Numbered from the stretch's first letter, positions 1 through 11,351 are shown. The stretch: 64,000 nucleotides of DNA from Diplonema japonicum (GCA_964019335.1 OZ025707.1:447803-511802); one strand, 5' to 3'. Numbers and translations: made by a program. Notes: a model not told the origin generated them from the sequence alone.

Positions 1-2
1 GC

Positions 3-2710
3 AGGCAGGAACGGGAAACAAGAGACTTCACAGACGAGCTCAAACAACAACAGGAGAAATTCGTAGGTGATATGACAAAGCGGCATGCCGACCAGATACA
101 GTCGCTTGAGAAGGAGCTCGTCTGTGAACGCAAGAGGAGTGAAGATCTGGTGTCTGACTTGGAACGTATGAGGAAACAGGCAGCCGAGGCTGAGAAGGCC
201 CGAGAAAGTATAAATGAGTATCAAAATGAGTATCAAGCAGAGGTCAACAGACTAGAAGGAGAGCTCGCAGAGCTTGGAGAACTACTGGAGGCCAGGGACG
301 CAAGCCAGCAAGAGTTGTTGAGCGTCAAAAGCAATCTGTTAAAACACAAGCAGAGGGCAGCACAGCAGGCCGCAGAGTTTGAACAGCAGCTAGACTCGGA
401 GGTGTCGAAGAGACGGGCTGTCGAGGACAGGTTTGCCCGGGAGCAGGAAGACCACGAGAAAACGAGGGACGCCAACAAAGCCGCCCAGCAGGAAGCCCAG
501 CACGCGATGGACGGTCTGCAGAAGAACATGACGGAACTGAAGAAGAGCCTTGCACATTCGCAGGACACTTGTCGGGATGGTGTCGTGGCGAATGAGAAGC
601 TGCACACAAAAGTGAAACATCTTGAGAACGCGAACATGGAGGCGGAAAACAGGAAACAGGTGCTGCAGGACAAACTGCGTTCCGTTGAGGGGCAGATCAG
701 AGAGCTGCAGAACGGCAGCGATCAGCTGCGCCACACCATCAGCAGTCTCAAGGCAGAGGCAGATGCTGTAGCTGCACGGAACTCGGAAATCGAAAGCGCA
801 GCGGAGCTTGCCAGGAAAACCGCGGAAGAAGCACGCAACGCCGCCGAAGCAAGGGAGAAGTCAGCTGTCACCAGAGCTGACCAAGCGGAGGAGAGATATG
901 AAATAAAGTATCGCGAAGCCGAGGATGCCATAGACAGGGAACAACGAATGGCACAGTCGATGGAACTGGACAAGAAAAGCAGGTCACAAATCGCGTCGGC
1001 CGCCGAGGAAGAGATAGCAGGCATGCGGAGGACTGCCAACGAGCTTCGCGACGAGCTGCGAACAGCACAGTCACAGCTGCATGATTTAAAATGTGAGCAC
1101 AGGGAGGCTGAACAGGCACTGGACGCCAGCAAGGCAAACACTGAAAAAGAGATCACAATGCTGCAGGACAACCTCACACGAGCACAAGAACAGCTGGAGA
1201 GGGAACGCAGGCGCAACGAGCAAGCAACTGAGGAGGTCCTCAGCATGCGCCGTGGGCAACAGCATGACGCGGCGGAAGCGGAGCGCTTGCTCCGCGAAAA
1301 CGAAAGCCTTCAAGAGGAGCACAAAAAAAAACACGCCGAGCATGTCATATCCGCCAGCAAAGCAGCCGACTGCGAGGCGGCTTTGAAAAGCACGAAGCAA
1401 GACCTTGAACACACAAGACAGGACCTCGAACGCACTCAGGCGGACTTGGAGACTGCACGTGTGCAAGTTGAACAGTTGGACATGCAACTCGGCCAATGCA
1501 CGGAACAAGACGAGACCTTGAAAATGCTGCAACGCGACACGGAACGTGGAAGGGAGAAAGAGAGACATCTCCAAGACCTCCTGCACAGGGAGAAAGAGCT
1601 CATGAGAATCGTGAGCGGAGCGTTGCAAGACCTGGGCTCAAGACGAAGCGTGGCGGGGGTGGCTGCAGGGAGCCTGACAGCAGACCTGCTGAATGTCGAC
1701 AGGTGCATCGAGGAGACGATGGCCGAGTGCGAACAGCTGCGGAGAAACCTCTCCGAGGCTGAAGCAGAAGGTCGCGAGCACAGAACACGCGCCGACGTCA
1801 CAGCTTCCGACGCCGAGAGGGCACGACGTGTAAATGATGCCACCGAACGCCGGCTCAACGAAGAAGTAGCAAACATGAAAGCTATCATGCAGGAAGCCGA
1901 CTCAAAGCACCACAACGCTGCCACAGAGCTGCGGGACAAGGTGAACCGCCTAGAGAGCGCACTGTCGGAGGCACAAGAACAACTCGCAATTGAAATACAG
2001 CACAACCACAAACAACGGCAGGGCGTCGAGGAGGAGAGGAACGAGCTGCAAGGTGCTTTGGAAAACGTCGAGATGGAGCTGCAGGCTGTGCGCAGGGAGC
2101 TACGCGAAGTGAAGAGGGAGCTGCGCAATGCGACAGAAGACTCACGCGAAATGGAGGCAAGAGTGCACAAGCTCTCGGGAGAGGTTGAGATGCTACAAAC
2201 CGCACTTGCCGAATCCGAGGCAGGACGGGAAAAGTTCAAACGGAAAGCAGAGACAATGGAAACAGAGGCTGTCCAAGGCCTTGCAGGTACGAAACTCTTA
2301 AAAAGAAAAAAAAAAAAAAAAAAAAATAAAAACAAAAAATAAAAACAGAAATTCATGAGACGGTGAAGGATTCAAACAGGCGTACGGCTGCTGCGGAGAG
2401 GTCGATGCGGGCTGCAGAGATCGAACAACGGAGGTTGCAGAAAGTGCTGGATTTAGAGCGGCAGGAGAAGGAGCACAGCGAGCAAGAATTCATGAAGGTA
2501 GCCTCGGAACTAGAAGCGAAGGCGAGGGAGGTACAGGCGAGATCGGATGAGACAAAAAAGTCACTTAGGAAAGCGGAGGCAGATGGCGAGGAGCTCCGTC
2601 GGCAGTTAACCCAAGACACCGCCTTAGCGGCACATCGGAGAATGTCACTCAGGGAGGCCACACCCATGTCGCATGGGTCTGCCTACCGCACTTCACGTAC
2701 GTTGCTCTAG
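3..2710 (+). CDS. Large coiled-coil protein, 5' end outside window
   Basis: The frame is already open at base 3, with no need for the first ATG at 72, so the N-terminus lies to the left. Exons are <3..2286 and 2349..2710. The 62-bp intron begins GTACGA, is mostly poly(A) and ends CAG; joining in phase 1 restores a continuous heptad-rich frame. About 880 residues are visible, almost all Glu/Lys/Arg/Gln/Ala-rich coiled coil, like a myosin rod or paramyosin tail. The last 25 residues (Ser/Arg/Thr-rich, ending SRTLL) leave the coil. No motor or enzymatic domain is visible. It may be the tail of a motor, a basal-body or flagellar rod component, or a golgin; sequence alone cannot choose. Confidence 0.8.
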
Positions 2711-3558
2711 AGCTTTTAGATTTTATGTTTTTTTTTTTTCCTTCTTCTTTTTGTACTTTTTTTTATTTGTTGAATTCTAAGGGTTACTTTCTGTCACTCG
2801 AGTGAATGTTTCACTTGCGTGTGAGTAAAAATGGTGGTTTTAATTTTTTTTTTTTATCTCCTCAATTTTACTTCATTTCAGTAGTCCCTATAAAAAAATC
2901 AAAAACTGCGGGGAAAGTGGTCACATTTTGCGCACCAAAATCTGCAAAAGAAAAATGGGGGCCCCCGGTCAAATCGACCCGGGACCACATTTCTTTACCG
3001 GGCGTGGGATGCCGCCTGAGGTACGTGCTTGTTGCCCATCCTATCACCGATTTATATCGATGAAAAAATTGGTGTTTCCTGGAGTGAAAAGAAAAAAAGA
3101 AAAAAGTAAAATTGAGATGAGTGTACAGACAAGGTTAGACTTTTTTTTTTGTGTATTAGTAAAAAAAAAAAAAAGAAAAAAAAAGAATCCCGAGGACTGG
3201 CAACCAAAGGAGAAAAAAAAAAAAAAAAAAAAAAAAAAAGGCCATTAGCCAACTGTGGAAAGAGAATACCCATGTCACAAAGGTGCTAGAACAATAACAC
3301 AGGCCGACACGAAAGCACGAACGTCTCAACACACTTCCGTTGGCTCCACACAGCCCAGCTGGGTGGGGTCGGTCTGGCTAGACCAAGAGGAGGTGGAATT
3401 TAAAAAAAAAAAAAAAAAAAAAGTATAGTATTTTTCTTATGTTTCCACTCCCTCCCTCGCCCCCTCCCCCCCTTTTTTTTTCCAAGGACAAAAAGAAAAA
3501 AACCCCCCCTCCCCACAGGAAAAAAAAAAAAAAGCGAAGGGAAGAAGAAAAAAAAAAA
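2711..3558. other. Intergenic, homopolymer-rich
   Basis: No supported gene. Long A and T tracts dominate, with a less biased patch at about 2900-3060. ORFs here are poly-Lys or poly-Phe translations of homopolymers. Pyrimidine tracts at about 3450-3485 precede the next start. Confidence 0.7.
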
Positions 3559-3633
3559 ATGTCAGCTGAGGAGATAGCAGCTTTGAAGGAGGAGAATGAA
3601 CGGTTGAACGAACAGGTGAAACAGGTAACGACC

Positions 3634-3664
<31 letters not shown>

Positions 3665-4480
3665 AGATGAACATGCAAATGATTGGACTTCGCTTTGCAT
3701 CAAACACCCCCGACCTGGACGACGCGTACGACCGGAGGAAAGCGGCAGTTGAGGTAGAGTCGCCGGAGATCGGTACAAGAGTGAAGATCGTGAACCAAGG
3801 GAGCAAGTACAACTCAAACGATTTCAAGTCCTCCTTCGGGGAGGGTCTGGACTACACCGACGTGGTGGAGCAGGGCGCCATGGGTGTCGTTACACAAAAG
3901 TGCCAACATTTCAAAAAGAGGGGCACCGAGGTATTCTTGGTGAAGTTCGACTCCGGTAAAAGCGCAGTCCTGGCACGAAAGGGTATCGAACCGTCTTTCT
4001 GGGTTGGCTCCCATGTAACCATCACCAACGTTGGGTGCAAGTACGCCGCAAAGGACTTCTCCTCTCGGTACCCTGATAATACTGTCACCGACGAATGCCG
4101 CGTGAGCCAGCGTGGTGTTATAATCTCCATTCAGCCCCACTACAAGGCGAAGAATACTACTGTTTTCTTGGTGGCCATCGATTCGAAGCTTCGTTGTGTG
4201 GTGATGAACGGTAAGGGGTGCACACCGCGTGAAATCCCCGGCCTGCGGGACTACTCACGCAGAAGGGAGAGGAAGGAAGAGGAGCGAGCGAAGAAGGAAA
4301 AAGAAGCGGAAGAGAAAACCACCACCGAGGAACAATCACCCGCTGCTGAAGAAGAACCCGTTGCGGGACAAGAATCTGAAAAAAGAGCGGTATGTGGGGA
4401 ATTAAAAAAAAAAAAAAAAAAAGGCGAGCGAGGAACCCGAAGACGCCCCGAGTGAGAAGAAGAGGAAAGTCGAAGAGTGA
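3559..4480 (+). CDS. Two-repeat SH3/KOW-like protein with NLS-like C-terminus
   Basis: Three exons: 3559..3624, 3667..4389, 4424..4480, giving 281 aa. Intron 1 (42 bp) is GTAACGACC, a pure A run, then CTAG. Intron 2 (34 bp) is GTATGT to AAG. Both are phase 0, and the second removes an otherwise basic poly-Lys tail. The N-terminus is a short coiled coil. Residues about 58-131 and 136-210 are two related repeats (GTRVKIVNQGSKY and GSHVTITNVGCKY, each later followed by a T-E/V-VFLV strand), which look like small beta-barrels. A charged helix follows, then the end SEKKRKVEE, close to a classical monopartite nuclear localisation signal. I do not recognise the family; a nuclear chromatin or RNA role is inference from the tail. 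Confidence 0.7.
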
Positions 4481-5209
4481 GGGGAAAAAAATGGATTAAA
4501 AAAGTGTTTTTTTTTAGGGGGGGGTTTTTTTTTTCTGGAAAAGGGTATCACTTTGCTAAGGAAGGGGAGAAACAAATCGGGAAAAAAAAAAAGAATAGAA
4601 TGGAGGGGATGTTCTCTTGTTTGTTTTCTTTTCTTTTGTGGTCTCCTTTTTTTGTTTTGTTTTTTTTCCTTTTCTTTTTTCCTTTTTGTTTTCATCAGGA
4701 TACAAGCAAAAATAAATATTTTTTTGTAAGGGTAAAGCCGCATCGAAAAGTGTTTGTCTTTTTTATTTCTTCTTTCTTACAAGGTACCAACCCGTAGTAA
4801 GCAATCTGAATTTCTTTCCCCCCCCTTTTTTTTCCCCTACTTCATATTATTTAAAAAGGTTTCCTTTCTTCATTCTGGGAAGGGGGGAAGGGGGAACGGA
4901 TGCAGCACAGAGGAGAAGCAACACTTTATCCCCCCCACCCACTCCCTCAACATAATTCCCCCCACCCTCAAATACGCAAAAGGAGAGGAAAGCGGGGAAA
5001 AAAAAAAAAAAAAAAAAAGAAAATCAGATTTTGTGTAACACATTATTTTTTTTTCCCCCCACCTCTCGCCCATCCCCTTTGGTTTTGCTCTTTTTTTTTT
5101 TTCTTCTTTTTTTTTAAAAAAAAAAAAAGAAAAAAAAAAAAAAAACCACGTCCCCCCTCTGAATTTTTTTTTTTATAATTATAAATAATAAAAAAAAAAG
5201 GATGAGAAC
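4481..5209. other. Intergenic, homopolymer-rich
   Basis: Runs of A, T and C with no supported coding exon. The only long frames are Phe/Lys/Pro translations of homopolymers. Confidence 0.7.
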
Positions 5210-7738
5210 ATGGAGCTTGCGGGAGTGGTAGAGGTACCACCGCACCCAACGGAGTTACCAAAGGCCACCATGAGCCCCGTGCGACAGTCGGGCAGCGAGG
5301 CTCCACAGGGAAGCATTATAATGTCTCCGGTGATATCTCCGAGCAGGCAACTGAACCTAGGGGACGCGTACACAGACCTGCGGGAGCGGTACGATGTGCT
5401 GTGCTCCACACACGACGACGTAGTGGTGAGCCAGGTCCTCCCCCTGCAGCACCGCCTGTCAGAACTCGCAGTAGTTCTATCAGACGAACGCACGCACCGC
5501 GAAGGCCTGGGCATCCTCCTCGAAGAGAAGGACCGCGAGCTTGAAATCCTCAAGCAGGAGATGAAACGGCAAAAACTCCTTGAGTACATGATCATCAGGA
5601 AGAAAGACGACCAGATCACAACATTAGAGAATACCACCAACGCAGCCGCCGGCCACGGTACAGGTCCTCACGACCTCCAAGGCCACGGTCACGGTGAAGG
5701 ACACACCCCTACCCACGGCGGTGTACACCTTGGGCATGATGATGCTAACATGTCAAGCGATGTGAGCGGCCATCGTCAAAGGCAGAGCGTCCGGTTGGAA
5801 AGCCCTGTCGAGGCAGGGAAGCATCCCATCGGCGGCCCTGCAGTAGGCCCCACCGAGTCATGGGAAGGCCCTCCCAGACGGAACGGAACAGGAGGCAGTG
5901 TTTCAAGCACTGGCGAACGCCGCCGACGTGCTGCAACCTGCAGCAACCCTGACACATCAATGGCCTTGTCCGGCACCTCTGTCCCAACACGGCGATCGGA
6001 ACGAAGGAAGTCAGATGTTTCCTTTAAAGACATGGAAGGTGCTTATAACAACGACCCTGAGGCAGAACAGTCAGAAGAGGGATACAGCCACGACAGCCAG
6101 TCGGAGATGATGTCCAATGGTATCCCCCCTGCAGAACGCGAGGCGCTCATCACCCGTGCGGACGAGGCTGCGAAGGATGCTACCGAAGCCAAAGCCGAGA
6201 TAGAAGTTCTCAAGCAACAGCTGCAGGATGCCCAGAACGTTGCCGCTCAGGCGCAGAAGGAAACGGGGGACATCGCTCAGGAGCTGCTGGAGACCAAAGA
6301 CGTGGACGACCGCAGGCAGGACGTCATTAAAGACATGCAGCAGCAGATCGAGAACTACATACGCGCGGAAGACGAGATGCCTGCTGCGATACAAGAAGCA
6401 GAAGGGCAGATCATGGACCTGCAGAAACAGCTTTCCGACCAAAAGCAAGAGGCGACCTGTCTGTACGATGACATGAAGAGGGAGTTCAAGACCCAGTTCT
6501 CGGAGACCGTGTCAGAGCTTAACAACCAAATCGAGGTGTTGAAGCAGCGCGTGAACTCCCTCAAGGACGAGACGGCGGAGCACGAGAATGAAAAGATCGC
6601 TTTGCAGAAGCTGACGCAGCAGCTTCGGCAGGCGGTTGCACAGGCATCACGAGAAGCATCAGTCGCTGACAAAAAAGCACAGGCTTACGAACAGGAGAAC
6701 AGAATCTTGAAACAAAACACGGCGCAAAACAAACGTGACATCGAACTGCTACGCGACAAGGCGAAGAGTCTAGAAGCGGCGAAGAACCAACTACAGGACG
6801 CGGCAGCGCAGCTCAACAACGAGTACACCTTACTGTTGGGAAAGTACAACACGACAGAGACGGAGAAGTCCGGGGTGCAGAGAAAGGTAACAGAGATGGA
6901 CACGGAACTGAGCAACACACACGGGGAATATCTATCGCAGCTGAAAAGCTCTGAACAGGAAATGATACGCTTAATGGAGAAACTAGACGCTGCAGAGGAG
7001 AACGCTCGCGCAATGGAAACCGAGATCAACGCGTTGCAGGACACCTTATCCACAGAAAAGTTACGATGCGAAGATGAAAAGCGCCGCGCGGACCGAGAAG
7101 AACTCGTTTCGAAACGTCTTAGAGAAGAAGCACAGCGAGCAAGGTCGGACGTTGAAACTCTCCGTGCGGTGCTCAGCCAACAATCAGGCGTCCTTGACGG
7201 CGTTGACAGTGCTTTGGCGGAAAAGGACCAAACAGTTATTGAATACGAGCGTGAGATACGAACCGCAGCGGAGAAGAACCAAACCCTCCTAGAGGTGGAA
7301 CAACGCCTCCGGAAGGAGCTCCGAAGGGGGGAACAAGAATGGGCTATTCTCGAAAAGGAGTACAGAGAAAAGGAGCGCTACCTTGCTGAGTGGGCGAGAA
7401 AAAGCGCAGATTGGGAACTTCGGGAATCGGAGCTCACGTCGAGGATTCAAGATTTGGAAGGTGCTGCTGGTCAGATCAAAGCGTCTTATGTGGCCGCCAA
7501 GCAAGCTGCCGCCGCAACGGAATCCCGTGTACTTGAAGAAGAGCGAAGAGCGGTGACCTCAGAGGGCGAGGTCAGGATTTTAGAGGCGCGTGTTGCGTCG
7601 CTTTCCAAGGAGCTGCTCCATGCGCAGACGCAGCTGCACAAGACACACCTCACCACCTCTCTGCAGGGGGTGCAGGAATCGGTGTCCGTCTCTCCCCCGC
7701 GACATCAGCAACGCCTTCCCAAACCTTTTAGCTTTTAG
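5210..7738 (+). CDS. Coiled-coil protein with His/Gly-rich spacer
   Basis: Single-exon 842-aa protein. The ATG at 5210 is chosen because the ATG at 5202 is out of frame and closes after nine codons. Residues about 45-140 form a helical, probably coiled-coil region. About 147-185 is a Gly/His-rich segment (GHGHGEGH, HGGVHLGHDD) that could bind metal or be a flexible linker. About 190-300 is Ser/Arg-rich and likely disordered. About 305-815 is a continuous coiled coil. The C-terminus is short and basic with SPP (VSVSPPRHQQ). No catalytic motif is seen. It resembles centrosomal or basal-body coiled-coil proteins in general character only. Confidence 0.8.
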   Translation: MELAGVVEVPPHPTELPKATMSPVRQSGSEAPQGSIIMSPVISPSRQLNLGDAYTDLRERYDVLCSTHDDVVVSQVLPLQHRLSELAVVLSDERTHREGLGILLEEKDRELEILKQEMKRQKLLEYMIIRKKDDQITTLENTTNAAAGHGTGPHDLQGHGHGEGHTPTHGGVHLGHDDANMSSDVSGHRQRQSVRLESPVEAGKHPIGGPAVGPTESWEGPPRRNGTGGSVSSTGERRRRAATCSNPDTSMALSGTSVPTRRSERRKSDVSFKDMEGAYNNDPEAEQSEEGYSHDSQSEMMSNGIPPAEREALITRADEAAKDATEAKAEIEVLKQQLQDAQNVAAQAQKETGDIAQELLETKDVDDRRQDVIKDMQQQIENYIRAEDEMPAAIQEAEGQIMDLQKQLSDQKQEATCLYDDMKREFKTQFSETVSELNNQIEVLKQRVNSLKDETAEHENEKIALQKLTQQLRQAVAQASREASVADKKAQAYEQENRILKQNTAQNKRDIELLRDKAKSLEAAKNQLQDAAAQLNNEYTLLLGKYNTTETEKSGVQRKVTEMDTELSNTHGEYLSQLKSSEQEMIRLMEKLDAAEENARAMETEINALQDTLSTEKLRCEDEKRRADREELVSKRLREEAQRARSDVETLRAVLSQQSGVLDGVDSALAEKDQTVIEYEREIRTAAEKNQTLLEVEQRLRKELRRGEQEWAILEKEYREKERYLAEWARKSADWELRESELTSRIQDLEGAAGQIKASYVAAKQAAAATESRVLEEERRAVTSEGEVRILEARVASLSKELLHAQTQLHKTHLTTSLQGVQESVSVSPPRHQQRLPKPFSF

Positions 7739-7949
7739 ATGTTTTTTTTGTACTGTATTAAATATAATAAATTATTTTTTTTTTTCTTCCTGTATTTCTT
7801 TTTTCCCCATTATGTTGTACAACTTTTATTTTTTTGTTTGTTATTTTCTGCAAAAGTTCTTTTTTTTTTATTAAAAAAAAAGAAGAAAAAAAGGGGTTTC
7901 TTTACACACCGATTTACACGAATCCAAAAAAAAAAAAAACCAAGAAGAA

Positions 7950-8183
7950 ATGGGCAAGCATCCACTTACGGTGATCGGGGCATCGTGGTGTGGGCATACT
8001 ACGCATGAACGCGCAGAGCTGAAGAGTGCGGGTGTGGCTTACAATTATATCGATGGTGACAAAGATGCTGCTGCTGCTCAAAAGGCGAAGCTGTACCCGA
8101 CTCTGATGTGCAGCAGCAACGGCAAGGTACACTATGGGGAGATGGCAGGCTCGGCAGTCAAGACTTGGTGCCCTAGTACTTGA
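7950..8183 (+). CDS. Small glutaredoxin/thioredoxin-fold protein
   Basis: A 77-aa protein, near minimal length for a glutaredoxin or NrdH fold. The redox motif WCGHT has Cys14 followed by G-H-T rather than CxxC, so it is a monothiol-type site with Thr at the resolving position. A cis-proline loop, LYPTL (Pro50), sits where the family has TVP or YPT. A Gly-rich end (GEMAGSAVKTW) follows, in place of the usual GG-x-D helix. The family reduces disulfides or glutathionylated proteins; CGHT is not the CGFS iron-sulfur type. The ATG follows a short purine run. Single exon; no organelle-targeting leader is visible. Confidence 0.7.
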   Translation: MGKHPLTVIGASWCGHTTHERAELKSAGVAYNYIDGDKDAAAAQKAKLYPTLMCSSNGKVHYGEMAGSAVKTWCPST

Positions 8184-8360
8184 GCTTTTAGATATTAAGA
8201 TTCCATTTTTTTTTTTTTTGTTCTTTTCTTTGTAAACACTGCCAACAGGGGAAAGGGGAAGGGGGGAGAAAAAAAAAGTAAAATGATTTGAAACTGAGAA
8301 ATGCCACTGAACATGCCGAGCCGATGGAATCTGAACGCACTGGACAACCCGTACCCTCTT

Positions 8361-8458
8361 GGGTCTTGCCGTGAAGCGCGACAGCATGAAATCGATTGCA
8401 TTGTCGACACAACGGACGCGGCCACCAGCAGCATCTCCGCCTACTGCTCCGTACCTCG
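8361..8458 (+). pseudogene. Truncated duplicate of an internal piece of the 33.9-38.1 kb gene
   Basis: About 98 bases closely match 35609-35716. Shared stretches include GTCTTGCCGTGAAGCGCGAC and CCACCAGCAGCATCTCCGCC. One gap of about 9-10 nt and several substitutions separate the copies. The gap changes the frame: the first half reads out of frame relative to the parent, and the second half returns to it (SSISAYC). The copy is therefore not a conserved coding unit. Confidence 0.75.
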
Positions 8459-9579
8459 TCATGACCGACGAGGTCTCGTTTTTCTTTCCTCTTCTCTTTT
8501 TTTTTTTATTTGCAAAAACGAATCTTCGACTTGTCTAAACAAAAAGGGGAACGTTGGCAACGTGTTTCGGTTCCTCTTTTTTTTTAATATTAGTTCTGTT
8601 TTGTTTTTTTTTTTTTTTTGTGTTCAACAAGAAGTACTGCTCACTTGTAAGAGCAGAAAAGAAAGAGTAGGGGCAGCATGCAGTATTTGTGCACAAACAA
8701 AATGCTAAAAACCTTTTTGAATTGTCTGCGCGGGCAAGCTCCTCTTTGTATTCAGAGTCCAGAGTTCAGGTTGCATTGCGGCTCTTTCCTAGTGTTGATG
8801 CGTACTGCTGATATCCTTTGGTCCGAGGTAAAACCCAATGCGTCAAGACCTGCACTCTATGAACGGTGGTAATGGTGCCCTGTGATTAGGCTAAGAAAAA
8901 GAATACCACTAAAGAGGTAGGCTGTCGGGTCCACCGCTCTTTTCTTTTTGTTTTAACAAGAATATTATTGTCGAAAGCGCGGATGTGTCCCTTTCCACTT
9001 CACGAGCAATAAAAAATACAAGATTTTGAAAGGGAAAAAAAAAAAAGGAGTACAACCAACAATCAGCTGACTCTTTTTCTTCTTTCTCCTCTTGTCCAGC
9101 CTTCGCCCTGAAACTGTCGTTAGGCTCCTTTCAAAGACATCCTTATTTGCTGTGTGGAAAAGAAAAGTCAAGGCTTGTTAAGTTAAGACTTTTTTTTAAA
9201 CGTTCCGTGGTGGGATGGGAGCCCGACTACTTTGAAAAAACCGATAGTTGCGTGGGGGCAGAAGGGAAGCTCACGGAACAAGCACCCCCCTCTGCACACT
9301 GAATTCTTTATCGTGCCGTGGATGGGATCAGTGCTCTCCAACCCACTGGGTGGCACTAACCCTTAAAGGATGCTAGAGTTTTCACGATCGCCAGAAATTG
9401 CATAAGCTGATTCACAGAGTTCGATACTCTCTTTCTCTCTCTCTCTCTGAGGAATGAGAATAAGAAAAAAAAGAAAAAAAAAAAAAAAGAAATGAGGATT
9501 TGCACAAACAAAACGCCGGCCTCCTTTTTTTTTTCTTCTTTTCTTCTTTCGTTTGGACAGGAAGAAACGACAATCGAAT

Positions 9580-9740
9580 AATGCATTTGTTAGTGGTGGT
9601 GAAGAAGAGCAATGCACAGGGCACAGGAACCACGCCCCCTGTCAGCCTCACCGACCATAGCAGCTTGTTTATCCCTCTACAGGTTAAATCCACAACTGCT
9701 GTAATGCACAAACACAGATATCTGTCTAAGAAAACGAATC
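9580..9740 (+). repeat. Diverged dispersed repeat, member 1
   Basis: Shares a pattern with 21165-21270, 27605-27715 and 60335-60425: a GAATTGTT/AATGCATTTGTT-like start, an AAGAG or GTGG patch, (T)TATCCNTCTACAGGTTAA, then a (G)CACAAAC-like tail. Its end (ACGAATCTTTAACTTCGTC) also resembles 8516-8540. Divergence is high; an old SINE-like family is a guess. Confidence 0.35.
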
Positions 9741-10396
9741 TTTAACTTCGTCTAAACAAGAAAAAAAGAAAAAGAAGAAAAAAAAAAAAGGGAATGGAGG
9801 GGGACGTTTGTGGACCTTTTTTTTTTTCTCTCTAGGGTCTCCCCTCTGTTCTGTTTTTTTTTTTTTTTTTTTTCTCTTTTTTTTCTCTGAAGAAAATGCT
9901 GACGAAACAACCTACTCTGCAAGGGCAAAGACGCAGACCTACCTGTACCCCCTCCTCCCCTCCCCTCCCCTCCCCCCCCCCCTTCTCGACGTGCACGGCC
10001 GAATCGATCAGTAGAAATATTTAAAAAGGGACGGGCCTGCAGTAGTAATGCTTTGCTGTTTTCACAATAAAGATTGTTTTTTTTTTTTTTTTTTTTTTTT
10101 TACTGTGCCCTCCCGCCTCTTATTATAGTTCCCCCCCTCCCCCTTTTTTTTTTGATGCGTATTTCCATTTTTTGTGAACCAGTCTGCCGATCCTTTCCAA
10201 GTTGAGAACAAAAAGAAGAGAAAAATTCTTTTTCGTTTGTTTCATCGACACAAACGGCGGGAGGTTTTTTTTCTTGGAAAAATGGTTGGGAGGAAATAAA
10301 ATGAATGACCTTTTTTTTTTTTTTGTTTTTCTTTTTTGTTTGGCAAAGACCACCAAAAGGAGGAGAAACCGCTGCTGAAAGGGAATAGTGCAGGTG

Positions 10397-10436
10397 GATG
10401 AGAACAAGGGGGAGCGGTCTCATAAAAAACTTCCAT
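10397..10436 (+). repeat. Diverged copy of 50-bp dispersed repeat
   Basis: Starts GATGAGAACAAGGGGG like the two identical copies at 27946 and 40792, then diverges by small indels (TCTCATAAAAAACTTCC). The preceding GTGCAGGT is shared with the 27.9 kb copy. Confidence 0.6.
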
Positions 10437-10964
10437 AGCCCACAATTTCTTTTTTCTTTTTTTTGGAACAGACCAAAAAAAAAAAAAAAAAGAAAAAGGG
10501 AAATCCTCTTTTTGACTGTTTCTTTTTATCCGGATATTTTATTTGTCTTTTTTTTTTCTTTTTGTTCAGTCAAAAAGCGTGATTTAAATGCCAATACAAG
10601 GGTTGAGTCAAAATTTGTTTTGTTTTGGTTGAGATTTCTTCTTTTTTTTTTTCTTACGATAAACACACACCTTTTTTTTTTTTTTTTATGTGTGAAAAAC
10701 TGTGCAGAAACGTGCTCACACCAGAGCAAATATGGTTGTGCCCTACACCTTAGTAAAAAAAAAACCTAGTTTTTTTTCTTTTTTTTTTCTTCTTTTTTGT
10801 TTCTGCCTAAAGGCCGCACAAAGAAAACACAGCGTCCCGGACACAAGTATCCTCTTAATTTGGGAACGACTACAAAAAATAATTTCCCCCCCCCCAAAAA
10901 AAAAAGAAAAAACCCGCCTTTTTTTTGCTGCAGAAAAAAAAAAGGGGGTTTTTAAAATTAAGAC

Positions 10965-11169
10965 AGCTTCATATCTCTAAAGCCCGTTTTTTTTTTTCTT
11001 CACTGGGGGGGCCTCATAATTTAACGCGAAACCGGGCCCTCGTGCAAAAAAAAAAGTACATTTTCGGGAACTCGAGTCTAAAGAACGGCTCGTTATTTTG
11101 TTGGCAATAAATAGCTGATATATATATATTTTTTTTTTTTTGACGGCGGGTCTTTAGAGATATGAAGCT
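10965..11169. mobile_element. 205-bp miniature inverted-repeat element
   Basis: Left arm AGCTTCATATCTCTAAAG-CCCG (10965-10986) and right arm 11147-11169 are reverse complements apart from one inserted base. The interior is A/T- and G-tract-rich with no coding frame. No clear target duplication is visible. A related half-arm (GTCTCTAAAACCCG) occurs at 32771-32784. Confidence 0.6.
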
Positions 11170-11351
11170 AACAGTTCATTTTTTTGTCTACCCCCCCCAA
11201 AAAAAACACAAAAACAGCACACATAAAAAAAAAAAAAAAAAAACATACAAAAAACACTCCCTTCTTGCTTCTTTTCGTCTTTTTCTTCTATTCGTCAACA
11301 ACGGTATTCTTCTCGGCAGCCGACGAGGACTCCCCGTACTTGGAGCCCAAG

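Larger units (their letters stand above)
8184..11351. other. Gene-poor 3.2 kb stretch
   Basis: No convincing gene. It holds a decayed copy of part of the 34-38 kb gene (8361-8458), members of a diverged repeat family (9580-9740), one copy of the GATGAGAACAAGGGGG repeat (10397) and a 205-bp inverted-repeat element (10965-11169). The rest is A/T tracts and unremarkable sequence. Confidence 0.65.

Noticed and set aside
8301-8708. 135-codon frame after the glutaredoxin gene
   Set aside because: Its only recognisable part is the decayed copy of the 34-kb gene, half of it out of frame; the rest is homopolymer translation.
9294-9360. Possible tRNA or small RNA
   Set aside because: No A/B box pair or cloverleaf could be drawn, and box B-like GGTTCGA strings elsewhere (29416, 39993) lack the rest of a tRNA.
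11184-11351. In-frame N-terminal extension of the Gln-rich protein
   Set aside because: It translates poly-A and poly-T as Lys and Phe runs. The pyrimidine tract and CGGCAG at about 11320 look like an acceptor upstream of the real ATG at 11352.
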